A stretch of DNA of 64,000 nucleotides from NCBI GenBank assembly GCA_036339585.1, contig JAYZAS010000002.1, positions 1 to 64,000 on the forward strand, given 5' to 3'. The notes beneath the pieces are model-generated. The model worked only from the letters and a program-made list of their open reading frames with translations. It searched no databases and was not told the DNA's origin. This stretch comes from Pseudomonadota bacterium. GTDB taxonomy: Bacteria > Pseudomonadota > Alphaproteobacteria > UBA8366. Both the position numbers and the translations under genes were made by a program. Below, in pieces: positions 1 through 10,062 of this stretch (its first letter is position 1; the number at the start of each line of letters is the position of its first letter).

Positions 1-957
1 GGCATGGGTCTGGCTTCAATGCTAGCTGCTCTTGCACAAACGCCCATTCAACTTGGTGGTGCGGTATTTCTTATCGGCGTTATGGGGGCTATATATCACC
101 CCGTTGGGTTGGCGCTCGTGGTAGAAGGGAAGGTCAATACAGGTGTTCCTTTGGCGGTTAATGGCATATTTGGCAATCTTGGTGTTGCAGCTGCCCCTTT
201 GGTAACCCTCTTTTTGATTGAATATTCCGGTTGGCGTGCCGCCTTCTTCATCCCGGGCGCTGCTTGTTTTACCGTTGGCATTGCGTATACCATATTTTTG
301 CGCGCTGGGCCTGATCCGGGAGTAATTTCCGCAGAGAAAAAAGCTTCGGTAGACGCCTCTATTCTTAATTTGGATCGGAATCTTCTTTGCCGTGTCTTTG
401 CAATAATTTTCTTCACAGCCGCAATAGGGAGTTTCATATTTCAAAGTACAACTTTCGCCCTTCCCAAAATATTTGATGAGCGCCTCACGGGTTTTGCTGC
501 AAGTGGCCGAGAAATAGGCTGGTGGTCTTTTGCAGTATTTGCAATTGCCTCTTTTGCCCAACTGATCGTGGGATTTACTGTAGACCGTTACTCCGCACGT
601 CTAGTTTTTGCGATAGTGGCTGCATTACAGGCAGTTTTTTTCGGATTAATGTTGAATCTTGAGGGTGTGCAAGCACTCATTGTAGCTGTATGTTTTATGC
701 TTGTTGTCTTCGGTCAAATTCCGATAAATGATGTTTTAGTTGGCCGTGTTGCGAAAAGTGAATGGAGGTCGAGAGCATTCTCGGCGCGCTACATAGTAAC
801 CTTTGCGGTGATGGCGACAACCATACCAGCTTTATCCTATATCCACGCTAATTGGGGCTTCACCCGATTATTTGTTTTAATGGGGATCGGAGCATCAGCA
901 ATCTTTTGCGCTGTGCTTTTCCTTCCCAATACCAAGGCGGCTATTCAATCAAATTAA
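1..957 (+). CDS. MFS transporter, 3' part only
   Basis: C-terminal portion of a major facilitator superfamily carrier. The reading frame is open to the left edge, and the roughly 318 visible residues are short of the usual 400 or so, so the true start lies outside the window and the methionine at position 4 is probably internal. The visible part is a string of hydrophobic helices: about three, then a polar loop near residues 100-125 (the usual cytoplasmic loop between the two six-helix halves), then about six more. A substrate cannot be read from it. It converges on the FetB-like gene with only 20 bases between the stops. Confidence 0.8.
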   Translation, partial: GMGLASMLAALAQTPIQLGGAVFLIGVMGAIYHPVGLALVVEGKVNTGVPLAVNGIFGNLGVAAAPLVTLFLIEYSGWRAAFFIPGAACFTVGIAYTIFLRAGPDPGVISAEKKASVDASILNLDRNLLCRVFAIIFFTAAIGSFIFQSTTFALPKIFDERLTGFAASGREIGWWSFAVFAIASFAQLIVGFTVDRYSARLVFAIVAALQAVFFGLMLNLEGVQALIVAVCFMLVVFGQIPINDVLVGRVAKSEWRSRAFSARYIVTFAVMATTIPALSYIHANWGFTRLFVLMGIGASAIFCAVLFLPNTKAAIQSN

Positions 958-977
958 CGAACTTTTTCATATTATGA

Positions 978-1787
978 TCAGTCACTCTTGAATAACCGTA
1001 ATCGGTCAAGCCGAAGTCGATGCCGGGAGTCACTCAAAAGTCTTGCGCCGCCTAATATCGCAAATAGAGAACCGAAAGCGGTGCCCCCCGCAACCATAAA
1101 CATAATTAGCAGTTGGTATTTCACAGCCTCCTCCGGATCAACACCGGCGAGTATCTGTCCAGTCATCATGCCTGGCAAAAACACAATCCCCGCAGCCGCC
1201 ATCGAATTTATAATTGGCAACATGGCGGTACGAAGTGCCTCCCGCACTATTGGACGAAGTGCCTCATCTCGTGATTGACCAAGACTGAGCCTCGTTTCGA
1301 TTGCTAACTTTTCTCGGGCAGCACCATTTGTGAGATTATTAAGCCCAAGGCTAACTCCATTCATAGCATTACCTAAGATCAGTCCGAGTAGAGGAATAGC
1401 GTACTGAGGATGGTACCAAGGGTCTGGTCGTATCTGGGCTAAGGCGAAGATTGTCACTAACATTCCAGCTAAAGCCATTGAACTAATACCAATACCAAGG
1501 CTCCACCATCCAACAAAGCGCCTATCTTGTCGGGCAACAGACTCTCTGCCTGCGAATATTATCATTATTAAAGCCGCTAAACCGGTGAATAAAAGAGATA
1601 CATTATCAAAAAGCCAAACAAGCACCAGACCAATTAAAGCAAACTGGGTAATCATACGGGCAGTGGCAATTAACAATCGTTTTTCAAGACCAAGGCCAAA
1701 ACAGAGAGATAAAATGGCATTTACAAGCAGTAGCGATGCGGCGACAGCAAGCTCTGTATACGTTAGAAATATTGTTTCAGTATTCAC
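978..1787 (-). CDS. fetB: FetB-type (UPF0014) ABC transporter permease
   Basis: 269-residue inner-membrane protein with about seven hydrophobic helices, full length for the FetB/YbbM (UPF0014) family. Family hallmarks include the GLILGNAMNGVSLGLN stretch near residues 135-150 and the LPGMMTGQILAGVDPEEAV loop near residues 205-222. In E. coli FetAB is reported to export iron and protect against oxidative stress. Here that role is inferred from family membership. The start overlaps the stop of the ATP-binding gene by 4 bp, so the two are translationally coupled, and FetB probably forms a homodimer with two FetA subunits. Confidence 0.88.
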   Translation of the reverse strand: MNTETIFLTYTELAVAASLLLVNAILSLCFGLGLEKRLLIATARMITQFALIGLVLVWLFDNVSLLFTGLAALIMIIFAGRESVARQDRRFVGWWSLGIGISSMALAGMLVTIFALAQIRPDPWYHPQYAIPLLGLILGNAMNGVSLGLNNLTNGAAREKLAIETRLSLGQSRDEALRPIVREALRTAMLPIINSMAAAGIVFLPGMMTGQILAGVDPEEAVKYQLLIMFMVAGGTAFGSLFAILGGARLLSDSRHRLRLDRLRLFKSD

Positions 1788-2389
1788 AATTGCTCCGTCT
1801 TTGTCTTACCACTACAAAAGGTCAAGGCAACTGATGCCATCCGATGCATTTGGGCCCTATCGTGGGTCGCCATGAGAATGATCGAGCCACTATCCATTTG
1901 TTTTTGTAATTCCAGTTCAACTGCATTTGCATTTTTAGAGTCCAGAGCAGAAGTGGGCTCATCTAATAAAAGTAAGGGCGGTTTAGATGCCAACACCATT
2001 GCCAGTGAAAGGCGTTGTCGCTCACCAGTTGAAAGGCGACTGGTTGGCCAATTAAAAATTTCCTCTTGGAGCCCAAATGTTTCTGCTAGTGTCTTTGCTG
2101 CTGTTAATTGCATAAAATGCGCTTCAACTTTGTCATGCCACCATGCTGATTCTGGTTGCAAGTAGGCCGCTTTTTTTCGCCACTCGGGTGCTGACATCAT
2201 CGCCCGCGATTCCCCATTAAGAGAAATTTTCCCATTATTAGGATCTAAGTCTGCTACGGCCCTCAAAAAAAGGCTCTTTCCGGAGCCAGATGGTCCGTGT
2301 ATTGCAACACATTTTCCCTTGTCTACCTGAAGAGATGTCGGATGCAGACCGGGGCGGGTTAAATTTTCGATTACTAGGCCGTCTGACAT
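1784..2389 (-). CDS. fetA: FetA-type ABC transporter ATP-binding protein
   Basis: 201-residue ABC ATPase with all core motifs: Walker A GPSGSGKS at 32-39, signature LSTGERQ at 119-125, Walker B LLLLDEP at 139-145 and the switch histidine in ATHDR at 174-178. The short length, with little beyond the nucleotide-binding core, matches FetA/YbbL. It is first in a two-gene operon with the UPF0014 permease, which is the main reason for this name rather than a generic ABC ATPase. Predicted role: energising metal, probably iron, export at the inner membrane. Confidence 0.87.
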   Translation of the reverse strand: MSDGLVIENLTRPGLHPTSLQVDKGKCVAIHGPSGSGKSLFLRAVADLDPNNGKISLNGESRAMMSAPEWRKKAAYLQPESAWWHDKVEAHFMQLTAAKTLAETFGLQEEIFNWPTSRLSTGERQRLSLAMVLASKPPLLLLDEPTSALDSKNANAVELELQKQMDSGSIILMATHDRAQMHRMASVALTFCSGKTKTEQL

Positions 2390-2438
2390 TTAATAACTCT
2401 TTCGAGACGTGGAACGAAAGTCACGCTATACATTTAGC

Positions 2439-2930
2439 ATGAAATTAATATTTACCATTACCACAACATTGCTGTTGGGCGCGCTTTTTTCGCAATTCCC
2501 TGAATTCTATCAGCAATACCTTCAACGGGTGGGCGGCCAGCTGGACGGTATTCGACTCGAAATAAGTGATTTGGATCAACGTGCAGCGTCAGTCCAGAAC
2601 AATCGTTTTCAATACATTCGTCGCCTCTTAGAAAATGGGGATCCTATCGTACAGAATGAGGGTCATAGTCTTGCTCGCTTGTTAGGAAGACAAATCAAAT
2701 TGCAACGGACCTTTGAAGACTTGAACACCTCTGACACATTATGGAGGTCGGTGCGGTTTGCTCAGCATGTCAGCAATGATATAGCTATCCCCACTTTATA
2801 CTCCTTCAGGCCAGCTGTGCCAATTACAGTCGAGGGTGCATATTATTTTTCATTAGGGGCTTTTTTGGGATGGTTTGCCAGTTGGCTTTTGGGCAGGAGT
2901 TTTCGACGTCGGACAACACGGAACAATTAA
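2439..2930 (+). CDS. DUF2937 family membrane protein
   Basis: About 163 residues, resembling the DUF2937 family. One hydrophobic segment lies at the N-terminus (about residues 2-20, ending near FSQFPEF). A polar, probably periplasmic helical region of about 110 residues follows, and a second hydrophobic segment near residues 132-153 precedes an Arg-rich tail (GRSFRRRTTR). This predicts two membrane anchors with both ends in the cytoplasm. The ATG at 2439 is preferred over the in-frame GTG at 2409 because it places the hydrophobic segment at the very N-terminus. No function is known. It stands between the fetAB and cobST operons. Confidence 0.7.
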   Translation: MKLIFTITTTLLLGALFSQFPEFYQQYLQRVGGQLDGIRLEISDLDQRAASVQNNRFQYIRRLLENGDPIVQNEGHSLARLLGRQIKLQRTFEDLNTSDTLWRSVRFAQHVSNDIAIPTLYSFRPAVPITVEGAYYFSLGAFLGWFASWLLGRSFRRRTTRNN

Positions 2931-2967
2931 ATATCGAATGTTCTGCGCTGCACCATAGCTCCTGATT

Positions 2968-4842
2968 TCATCCACTGATTTTTCTTCGCGGACGTTTATT
3001 TTGTAATTCACGAGTGTCATCGTCAAACAAATCTGCTAACTGTTCCATCATGGTGCCTCCCAATTGATCAACATCTACGATTGTCACTGCACGTTTGTAA
3101 TATCGGGTAACATCATGACCAATACCTATAGCAACAAGTTCAACGGGCGAACGCTGCTCTATAAACTCAATCATGTCACGTAAATGGCGTTCGAGGTAAT
3201 TGCCAGGATTCACCGATAACGTAGAGTCATCGACTGGAGCCCCATCCGATATTACCATCAATATCCGCCGCTGCTCCGATCTTCCAAGAAGCCGTTCATG
3301 CGCCCACAGGAGTGCCTCTCCATCTATATTTTCTTTCAGCAAGCCTTCACGAAGCATCAATCCCAGATTTTTACGGGCCCGCCGCCACGGAGCATCAGCA
3401 GCTTTGTAAATGATGTGCCGAAGGTCATTAAGCCTGCCAGGGTTTGCCGTCTTACCATCGTGGATCCACTTCTCACGGCTTTGACCACCCTTCCAAGCAC
3501 GAGTAGTGAAGCCTAAGATTTCAACCTTGACGCCGCAGCGCTCTAAGGTGCGGGCTAAAATATCAGCGCTCATCGCGGCAATTGTGATTGGACGACCACG
3601 CATCGAGCCAGAATTGTCTATCAACAACGTAACAACAGTGTCACGAAACTCCGTATCGTGCTCCATCTTGAATGACAACGGATATAGCGGGTTGGTTACC
3701 ACACGATCAAGGCGGGCCGTGTCGAGAAGCCCCTCTTCGAGATCAAAATCCCATGACCTCATTTGTTTTGCCATTAATCTCCTTTGCAATCTGTTCGCAA
3801 GTTTACCAATGACACCTTGCAGATTTAACAATTGCTGATCAAGCATTTGCCTCAAACGGACTAGTTCATCGGGGTCACAGAGTTCATCTGCTGCTATAAG
3901 CTCATCATAACTTTCAGTGAAAGCCTTATAAAACGGTTCGCGAGGTACGTTTGAAAGATCATGCTGCGGTCTCCATGGGGTGCCGGGCTCGCCATCCTCA
4001 TCCCCTCCATCCGCTGGCTGTGAGTCATCCTCAAAGTCGTCAGGCATCATGTCTGAGAAATCTTCTTCACCTCCCGTCTGCTCTGTAGCATCGGCCATAG
4101 CTTCTGCATTTTCATCAGCCTCACCCTCTGAATCTTGCCCCGGGTCAGAATCCTTGTCACTCTCTTGCTCGTCTTCTGCAGGGTCAGGCTCCCCATCATC
4201 GGGGGCCTCCGCTTCAATATCAATTTCAAGGTCCTTTATTAACTGGCACACCGTTTTACCATAGCTCGTTTGATCGTTTATACGATCTTCAAGCTCATTC
4301 ATGATTTTGCCAATACGCTCACGAAGCCACGGTTCCCATAGTTCGCAGACCTTTTGGGCTGCCCTCGGTGGTGGTGCACCCGTAAGATGCTCCCGCACCA
4401 TCATTCTAAGCGCTTCAGGCATGGTTGCTTCGGTGCGGTCATTTATTCGATGAAGACCCAAACGTCGGTAACGCTCTTCTAACATTGCCGACAGATTATC
4501 TCCAAGCCCCGGCATTTTGCGGGCACCAAGAGCTTCACATCGCGCTTCCTCTAACGCTTCGTAAAGCATGGGAGCAACATCCCCCCGAGGCATATTTTTC
4601 GCATGTGTCTCAGGATTATGATGGCGTAACTTAAGCGCCATTGAATCTGCTTCCCCACGCACATGGGCAACCTCATCAGGCGGCAGGTCACGGCTTGGAA
4701 AAGGCAATCTCGCTCGTTCACCAATTAAGCCCGATGGTTCATTTGAATAGGTGACCTCTATATCCTCTTTTTCGGCAATTGCCCGCAAGGCTGCACCGGT
4801 CGCATACTTAAACTGCTCTACTGGAGAATCACTATCAGCCAT
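2968..4842 (-). CDS. cobT: Cobaltochelatase subunit CobT
   Basis: 624-residue CobT, the von Willebrand A-type partner of CobS in the ATP-dependent CobNST chelatase that inserts Co2+ into hydrogenobyrinic acid a,c-diamide during aerobic cobalamin synthesis. From N to C: a helical domain (1-200), a very acidic low-complexity linker (about 205-290), and a VWA domain with the MIDAS motif DNSGS at 409-413 and the ISDGAP strand near 531-536. The start at 4842 ([10 protein letters not shown]) is chosen because it leaves a 19-bp gap after cobS and matches the family N-terminus. The frame stays open upstream, but that extension lies inside cobS. CobN is not in the window. Confidence 0.95.
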   Translation of the reverse strand: MADSDSPVEQFKYATGAALRAIAEKEDIEVTYSNEPSGLIGERARLPFPSRDLPPDEVAHVRGEADSMALKLRHHNPETHAKNMPRGDVAPMLYEALEEARCEALGARKMPGLGDNLSAMLEERYRRLGLHRINDRTEATMPEALRMMVREHLTGAPPPRAAQKVCELWEPWLRERIGKIMNELEDRINDQTSYGKTVCQLIKDLEIDIEAEAPDDGEPDPAEDEQESDKDSDPGQDSEGEADENAEAMADATEQTGGEEDFSDMMPDDFEDDSQPADGGDEDGEPGTPWRPQHDLSNVPREPFYKAFTESYDELIAADELCDPDELVRLRQMLDQQLLNLQGVIGKLANRLQRRLMAKQMRSWDFDLEEGLLDTARLDRVVTNPLYPLSFKMEHDTEFRDTVVTLLIDNSGSMRGRPITIAAMSADILARTLERCGVKVEILGFTTRAWKGGQSREKWIHDGKTANPGRLNDLRHIIYKAADAPWRRARKNLGLMLREGLLKENIDGEALLWAHERLLGRSEQRRILMVISDGAPVDDSTLSVNPGNYLERHLRDMIEFIEQRSPVELVAIGIGHDVTRYYKRAVTIVDVDQLGGTMMEQLADLFDDDTRELQNKRPRRKISG

Positions 4843-4861
4843 AGCGCGTCCTACGCCAAAT

Positions 4862-5866
4862 TTACGATATAGTTGCCGATACAGTGCTTTCTGGTAATTC
4901 TGTACCAAAACAGCGCTGATAATACTCAGCCACCATAGGCCGTTCAGTCTCATCACACTTGTTAAGAAATGTCATCCGGAAACCAAGTGCAATATCAGAA
5001 AATATTTCTGCGTTCTCAGCCCAGGTAATCACAGTCCGCGGTGACATCACAGTTGAAATATCGCCATTCATAAAACCCGAGCGGGTCAGCTCAGCGCAAG
5101 CGACCATTGCCCCAATCTTTTCCTTGCCAACTTTATTATTGTAGCTGGGCGACTTCGCCAAAACAATATCAACCTCCTGTTCATGCGGCAGGTAGTTTAA
5201 CGTTGTTACAATATTCCAACGATCCATTTGCCCTTGGTTTATTTGTTGGGTGCCGTGATAAAGCCCAGTTGTATCACCTAGCCCAACGGTATTCGCTGTT
5301 GCAAAAAGTCGAAAATATTTGTTAGGTCTCACAACTTTACTTTGATCAAGAAGGGTTAGCTTTCCATCAACCTCGAGCACTCTTTGAATCACAAACATAA
5401 CATCGGGTCGGCCAGCATCGTATTCGTCAAAGCAAATTGCACATGGGTTCTGGAGACACCATGGCAGTATACCTTCGCGAAATTCTGTTACTTGCTTACC
5501 GCTCCTTACTACAATCGCGTCTTTCCCTATTAGATCAATTCTGCTGATATGGCTGTCCAAATTTACCCGAATACAGGGCCAATTGAGCCGTGCAGCTACC
5601 TGCTCTATATGTGTTGATTTACCTGTGCCATGGTAACCTTGTATCATGACCCGCCTATTGTGCGAGAAACCTGCGAGAATTGCCATTGTAGTCTCGTAAT
5701 CAAAAACATATGCTTCATCAATGTCGGGAACATATTCAGACCCAACAGAAAAAGCGGGTACTTTCATTGGAGTGTCGAGGCCAAAGGTTTTTTTTACCGA
5801 GATCTCTTTATCCGGTACATCCAATTCATGCGCTCGTGCGCGGTCTTCTAAATTTGAAACAGCCAT
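4862..5866 (-). CDS. cobS: Cobaltochelatase subunit CobS
   Basis: 334-residue AAA+ ATPase of the MoxR/CobS type, usual length for the family. Walker A is GYHGTGKS at 77-84 and Walker B is CAICFDE at 142-148, followed by the sensor region FRLFATANT. It forms a hexameric ring that, with CobT, powers CobN in cobalt insertion. It lies directly upstream of cobT, 19 bp apart, with a shared direction that indicates one transcript. The J-protein gene lies 52 bp upstream on the same strand. No cobalamin riboswitch was recognised upstream. Confidence 0.95.
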   Translation of the reverse strand: MAVSNLEDRARAHELDVPDKEISVKKTFGLDTPMKVPAFSVGSEYVPDIDEAYVFDYETTMAILAGFSHNRRVMIQGYHGTGKSTHIEQVAARLNWPCIRVNLDSHISRIDLIGKDAIVVRSGKQVTEFREGILPWCLQNPCAICFDEYDAGRPDVMFVIQRVLEVDGKLTLLDQSKVVRPNKYFRLFATANTVGLGDTTGLYHGTQQINQGQMDRWNIVTTLNYLPHEQEVDIVLAKSPSYNNKVGKEKIGAMVACAELTRSGFMNGDISTVMSPRTVITWAENAEIFSDIALGFRMTFLNKCDETERPMVAEYYQRCFGTELPESTVSATIS

Positions 5867-5918
5867 TTTGATATTCGCTTTCTGATTATCAAGCCACAGA
5901 TTTTTCTGAAAAACAATC

Positions 5919-6485
5919 CTAAGAGAGGACCACTTTTTTCAATTTTGCGTATGCTTGGTTAATATCCTTCAGCCTCTCCTCGGCAGCAGGATCACCGCCA
6001 TTAACATCCGGATGTAACTTCTTCACGAGTTCCTTATAGCGGGATTTCAATTGGGTCAAGGTTGTCGGTGGCCTAATTTCCATTACGCTGAAGCTACGAC
6101 GTGATTCGGCATCATATTTCGTATATTCAGGCGAAGAGCCGGCCCCAGTCCGGTATTCCCGAAAAATACCGAATGAGTCGTCAAATTTAGGCTGCTGTGA
6201 ACGGTTGCGAGCAGCTCTAACGTTAGTACCCATGGGCCATGTTGGCCTCCGCCAAACAGTATCGTTGCGAATTTCAGCCTCAATTTCGGGCTCCCGCATA
6301 TCCTTGTAATAATTCCATTTTAAATTGTAAGCCCGCACGTGCTCAAGGCAGAACCAATAAAAATCACCGAGCCTGTTAGGTGACTTAGGTGCTCGATACT
6401 CACCTAACCTAATGCAATCTGGATGATCACAGATCCGCCCAGAGACTTCGTCGTCAATTTCTATCCTTTTATTTTTCCACTTCAT
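5919..6485 (-). CDS. J-domain protein with N-terminal Cys/His motif
   Basis: 188 residues from the start chosen here ([10 protein letters not shown]). The J-domain is at the C-terminus rather than the N-terminus: its HPD signature, which stimulates Hsp70 ATPase activity, is at 158-160, followed by helix residues typical of the domain ([14 protein letters not shown]). The N-terminal half has C19-x4-C24 and C46-x2-H49, spaced like a zinc-binding site. The frame remains open to 6527, but the upstream Met gives 14 extra residues that reach into the bolA leader. It is divergent from bolA and probably co-transcribed with cobS-cobT. The partner substrate is unknown. Confidence 0.85.
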   Translation of the reverse strand: MKWKNKRIEIDDEVSGRICDHPDCIRLGEYRAPKSPNRLGDFYWFCLEHVRAYNLKWNYYKDMREPEIEAEIRNDTVWRRPTWPMGTNVRAARNRSQQPKFDDSFGIFREYRTGAGSSPEYTKYDAESRRSFSVMEIRPPTTLTQLKSRYKELVKKLHPDVNGGDPAAEERLKDINQAYAKLKKVVLS

Positions 6486-6564
6486 AAGACTAATATGTAC
6501 AGTCAAACTAAATGTGACAAGCGACAAACCTGTAGTTTTCGAAATACAGAGTAGGATAAGGAAA

Positions 6565-6846
6565 ATGTCAGTAGCAGCGTTAATTGAAAAGAAACTAGAG
6601 GCCGCACTTGAACCAGTCAGGCTTGAAATAGTCGACGAATCGCACCTTCACGCAGGCCACACAAATGCACCAGAGGGTGGAGAAAGCCATTTTCACGTTA
6701 CTGTTGCAGCGGCTGCCTTTGAAGGCCAAAACCTGGTATCTCGTCAACGGAAAGTCTACGAGATCCTTGCAGATGAACTAGCTGGTCCGGTCCATGCGTT
6801 ATCACTCTCAACATTGACCCCAGACGAAGTAGAGCAACATACATAG
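6565..6846 (+). CDS. bolA: BolA family protein
   Basis: 93-residue BolA-fold protein, normal family length. It has the family core with the conserved histidine segment (ESHFHVTV near residues 47-54) and the C-terminal LADELAGPVHALSL helix. BolA proteins bind [2Fe-2S] clusters together with monothiol glutaredoxins and act in iron-sulfur traffic or regulation. The start at 6565 is supported by the purine-rich AGGATAAGGA just upstream and by homology. The frame extends further upstream without similarity. It is divergent from the J-protein/cobST genes with 79 bp between starts, so the promoters share that space. Confidence 0.92.
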   Translation: MSVAALIEKKLEAALEPVRLEIVDESHLHAGHTNAPEGGESHFHVTVAAAAFEGQNLVSRQRKVYEILADELAGPVHALSLSTLTPDEVEQHT

Positions 6847-6922
6847 CTCGCTTTACATGGATTAACTAACAAACACTTGGTTTTAATCAAATCGCTGGAC
6901 GAAATACATCTGTTATAACATT

Positions 6923-8233
6923 CTAATCCCTGTTAGGGGCAGCGTTTGGTTGCGATTGCGGCGGAGTTACCCGCAATAATGTTATTTGATGTCGTTGACG
7001 TCTCAAAACCTCAAAGCGGAAACCATGGAATTGAAATACCTGCCCGGCTTTTGGGATAGACCGTGCTTCATAAAGCACCAACCCGGCGATAGTTGCAGCT
7101 TGTTCATCTGGCAATCTCCAATCAAAATCACGTGACAAATCACGAAGTGTTACCGATCCACTCACAATGAAAGTTCCGTCTGATTGAGGCTTAACTCCAT
7201 GGAAAGCGCGATCATGCTCGTCCTCAATCTCACCAACAATCTCCTCTAGGATATCTTCGAGAGTTACTATCCCAAGAAAAGCACCGTATTCGTCAACAAC
7301 AAGCGCAAAGTGCTCGCGTCGTTCCCGAAATGCCTGGAGCTGTTCAAGCAACGTCGTAGTATTCGGAATAAACCACGGATCACCAGCTATTTCTGTAATC
7401 TTGAGTTCAGAAAACCCCGAACCGCTAGAGTGCTTGGCGCGAAGAAGTGCTTTTTCATGCACAACACCGACTATATTCTCCGGCTCGCCTTTAAACAACG
7501 GAAGTCTCGTATAGTGGCTTTCAAGAACAGCCTCAATCAAGCTTTCATTAGAGAGTTCTGAGTCAAGCATTTCCACGTTGCGTCTATGTGTGATTACTTC
7601 ATCTACTTCCACTTCATCGAGATCGAGAATACCCCGCAGCATCTGCTGCTCCTGTCGCAAATCTGGTTCCCCAGTATGAAGGGCAATCGCCCCTCGCAGT
7701 TCTTCCTCGCGCTCTTGCTCAACCTGGGCATTTGAGAGTTGTACCCCGAGAATTTTAAGCGAGTGTCTAACCAGAAAATTAATGCTTGCAGCAAAAGGTC
7801 TCAATAAATTCACTATTAATTGCATCGTTGGCGCAACGGCTAGAGCCATCCGGTCAGCATGGCTCAAGGCGTAAGTTTTCGGTAAAACTTCGGCGAATAT
7901 AACGACAACTAAAGTCATGGCACCAGTGGCATATAGAATTCCTGCCTCTCCAAACGCGTCCAGAAACAAGCTAGTTGCCAACGCCGAAGCAAATATATTC
8001 ACAAGATTATTGCCTAATAAAATTGATCCGATAAGGCGTTCTTTTCGCTGTAAAAGGGCAAGCACAACCTCGGCACGCCGACTCTGGTTCCGAACGAGTT
8101 CATGCATTCGTGGGTTGGAAGCCGCTGTAAGTGCGGTCTCTGATCCTGAGAAAAAGCCGGAGACTACAATCAACAGTGTTATGAACCCAATAATCACCAT
8201 GTGCTCAGTGACCAGAAAATACCCCGCACTCAT
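6923..8233 (-). CDS. HlyC/CorC (CNNM-type) membrane protein with CBS domains
   Basis: 436-residue member of the hemolysin C/CorC family. The order is an N-terminal DUF21/CNNM membrane domain with three to four helices (about 10-160) that contains the family hallmark SGFFSGSETALTAAS, a pair of CBS domains (about 200-330, with ALVVDEYGAFLGIVTLEDI), and a C-terminal CorC/HlyC transporter-associated domain with FHGFRFEVL. Such proteins are linked to Mg2+/Co2+ homeostasis, but the exact ion is not shown here. The start is well supported by GGAGGTGA five bases upstream of ATG and overlaps the aroB stop by 4 bp, so it is the third gene of aroK-aroB-corC. Confidence 0.9.
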   Translation of the reverse strand: MSAGYFLVTEHMVIIGFITLLIVVSGFFSGSETALTAASNPRMHELVRNQSRRAEVVLALLQRKERLIGSILLGNNLVNIFASALATSLFLDAFGEAGILYATGAMTLVVVIFAEVLPKTYALSHADRMALAVAPTMQLIVNLLRPFAASINFLVRHSLKILGVQLSNAQVEQEREEELRGAIALHTGEPDLRQEQQMLRGILDLDEVEVDEVITHRRNVEMLDSELSNESLIEAVLESHYTRLPLFKGEPENIVGVVHEKALLRAKHSSGSGFSELKITEIAGDPWFIPNTTTLLEQLQAFRERREHFALVVDEYGAFLGIVTLEDILEEIVGEIEDEHDRAFHGVKPQSDGTFIVSGSVTLRDLSRDFDWRLPDEQAATIAGLVLYEARSIPKAGQVFQFHGFRFEVLRRQRHQITLLRVTPPQSQPNAAPNRD

Positions 8234-9342
8234 AGTTCACCTCCGCTCTTCAAAACTTCAATTAAAACCTCGCGCTCTACATCACGGCTCAGAAAAGCCT
8301 GCCCGATGCCACGGGCCAATACAAATGTCATCATGCCATCCGTGACCTTTTTATCTTTCGCCATGTGATTGAGAAGAGCTTCTGTATCCCAATTCACGGA
8401 CGGCCTGTCAGCCGTAGAGACGGGCAGCCCAACGTTGCGAAGATGGTTACGGGCAGCAACTTGTGTGTTTGATTTGCAATGACCGAGCTTGGTCGAAAGC
8501 GTGAGCGCCATTACCATACCTATTGAAACAGCTTCACCGTGCAATAACAAATCACTAAAACCTGCTTCCGCTTCCAATGCATGCCCAAATGTGTGACCAA
8601 AGTTAAGCAATGCTCTACGGCCTGCTTCTTGCTCATCTTCCACCACGATTTTAGCCTTGGCTTTGCAGCTCATAACTACGGCGCGTTGTCGCTTTATTTT
8701 GTCACCCGCACAGACCTTCGACCCGTTGTGCTCAAGCCAGTTGAAAAACTTTTCATCTCCTATCAGCCCATATTTTACAACTTCCGCATATCCCGCCTTC
8801 AGCTCGCGTTCCGGGAGCGTATCTAAAACACCAACATCACAGAGGACCAACCGTGGCTGATGGAAAGCACCCACAAGATTCTTCCCATGAACGGTATTGA
8901 TTCCGGTTTTTCCTCCGACCGAACTATCAACTTGAGCCAGCAATGACGTTGGTATCTGGACAAAATCTATACCGCGAAGTATTGACGCCGCTACGTATCC
9001 AACTAAATCCCCAATTACGCCTCCACCGAGCGCCACAAGGCATGTGCCACGCTCAATACCTAATGCTAAAATGCAGTCCACGAGTTCCACAAAATATTTA
9101 AAACTTTTTGTGCTTTCTCCGGCTGGGAGCACAAGACTTTCGTGGCTTATACCCTCTGATTCGAGAGATTCGGCCAATATGTCATTATAGATTGGTGCCA
9201 CATTTGAATCGCTTACAACTACGACTCTCGGTTGGCGCAGTAGAGGCGCAATAATATTTCCACTATTTTGTATTAGGTTTTCGCCGACCACAATGTCGTA
9301 ACTTCGTTCACCGAGCTCAACCGAAACAGTTTCATTATTCAT
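8230..9342 (-). CDS. aroB: 3-dehydroquinate synthase
   Basis: 370-residue AroB, second enzyme of the shikimate pathway. It converts DAHP to 3-dehydroquinate using NAD+ and a divalent metal. The family core is present: GGGVIGDLVGYVAAS near 105-119, PTSLLAQVDSSVGGKTGIN near 130-149, and metal-binding His segments including NFGHTFGHALE. The gene overlaps aroK upstream and the CorC-type gene downstream by 4 bp each, so expression of all three is probably coupled. The aroK-aroB-CorC order is common in alphaproteobacteria. Confidence 0.97.
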   Translation of the reverse strand: MNNETVSVELGERSYDIVVGENLIQNSGNIIAPLLRQPRVVVVSDSNVAPIYNDILAESLESEGISHESLVLPAGESTKSFKYFVELVDCILALGIERGTCLVALGGGVIGDLVGYVAASILRGIDFVQIPTSLLAQVDSSVGGKTGINTVHGKNLVGAFHQPRLVLCDVGVLDTLPERELKAGYAEVVKYGLIGDEKFFNWLEHNGSKVCAGDKIKRQRAVVMSCKAKAKIVVEDEQEAGRRALLNFGHTFGHALEAEAGFSDLLLHGEAVSIGMVMALTLSTKLGHCKSNTQVAARNHLRNVGLPVSTADRPSVNWDTEALLNHMAKDKKVTDGMMTFVLARGIGQAFLSRDVEREVLIEVLKSGGEL

Positions 9343-9911
9343 TGTCCATATCTTCTTTCATCCAAAATTGCTGCAACACTTGCAATGACGTCATCAACCG
9401 TCGATTCTAAAGAGCCATCTTTGCTAATAACTGTAATATCTGCTTCCGCATACACTGGATATCGTTTGACTAGCAGCTGAGACAGAGTTTGCCGTGGGCA
9501 TGAAGTTTTCAACAATGGTCTTGTCTCCCTCCGGCAGACTCGTTTCCACAAAGTCTCAAAGTCAGCTTTAAGCCAAATCGAAATACCCTGTCCCAGTATT
9601 TCAGTCCGAGCACCTGCGTCCATAAATGCACCTCCGCCAGTCGCTAGAATACCCGCTCCTTCACCTAACAACCGAGAGAGCACCCGGCGTTCACCATGAC
9701 GAAACTCTGCTTCTCCATATTTTTCAAAAAAATCAGCCACCGAACATCCTGCAGCCATCTCTATTTCCTGATCTACATCCGTAAAAGGTAAGTTTAGACG
9801 CAACGCCAAACGCTTCCCAATCGCTGTTTTCCCAGCCCCCATCAAGCCAACAAGAACCAATGGTTTTGAAAGCTCAAGCAAGACAGATCGGATCAATTCA
9901 ATCTTTTCCAT
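9339..9911 (-). CDS. aroK: Shikimate kinase
   Basis: 190-residue cytoplasmic kinase that phosphorylates shikimate at the 3-hydroxyl. Walker A GLMGAGKT is near 22-29, the shikimate-binding DVDQEIE near 46-52 and the GGGAF loop near 96-100. The start is preceded by AAGAGA on the coding strand. It is first in the aroK-aroB-CorC operon. About 150 bp separate it from the divergent small membrane protein gene, which must hold promoters in both directions. No convincing hexamer pair could be picked there. Confidence 0.95.
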   Translation of the reverse strand: MEKIELIRSVLLELSKPLVLVGLMGAGKTAIGKRLALRLNLPFTDVDQEIEMAAGCSVADFFEKYGEAEFRHGERRVLSRLLGEGAGILATGGGAFMDAGARTEILGQGISIWLKADFETLWKRVCRRETRPLLKTSCPRQTLSQLLVKRYPVYAEADITVISKDGSLESTVDDVIASVAAILDERRYGQ

Positions 9912-10062
9912 TTCTCTTAGTTTATAGACAGAAGTACACGCATGCTGAACAATATTTCTTTAGATTGATTGCATTGATTAAAATAATTAGTGTACGTAGC
10001 GGGCCAAGTTTGTTAAGGCCATTAGGTTTTGACGTTAAAACAACTGCAAGATATTAGACAAG

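Noticed and set aside
3980-4264. Plus-strand open frame rich in Ser and Pro across from cobT
   Set aside because: It is the antisense of the acidic Asp/Glu linker of CobT, and low-complexity GA-rich sense DNA gives long Ser-rich antisense frames.
4843-4956. Longer CobT start with a hydrophobic N-terminus
   Set aside because: The extension reads through the end of cobS in another frame and has no family similarity. [10 protein letters not shown] is the natural start.
5867-5918. Possible cobalamin riboswitch before cobS
   Set aside because: The gap is only 52 bases, too short for the element, and no B12-box-like sequence was seen.
9921-9949. TATAAA with weak TTCAGC as a promoter for aroK
   Set aside because: The -10 would be nine bases from the ATG, leaving no room for the AAGAGA ribosome site in the transcript.
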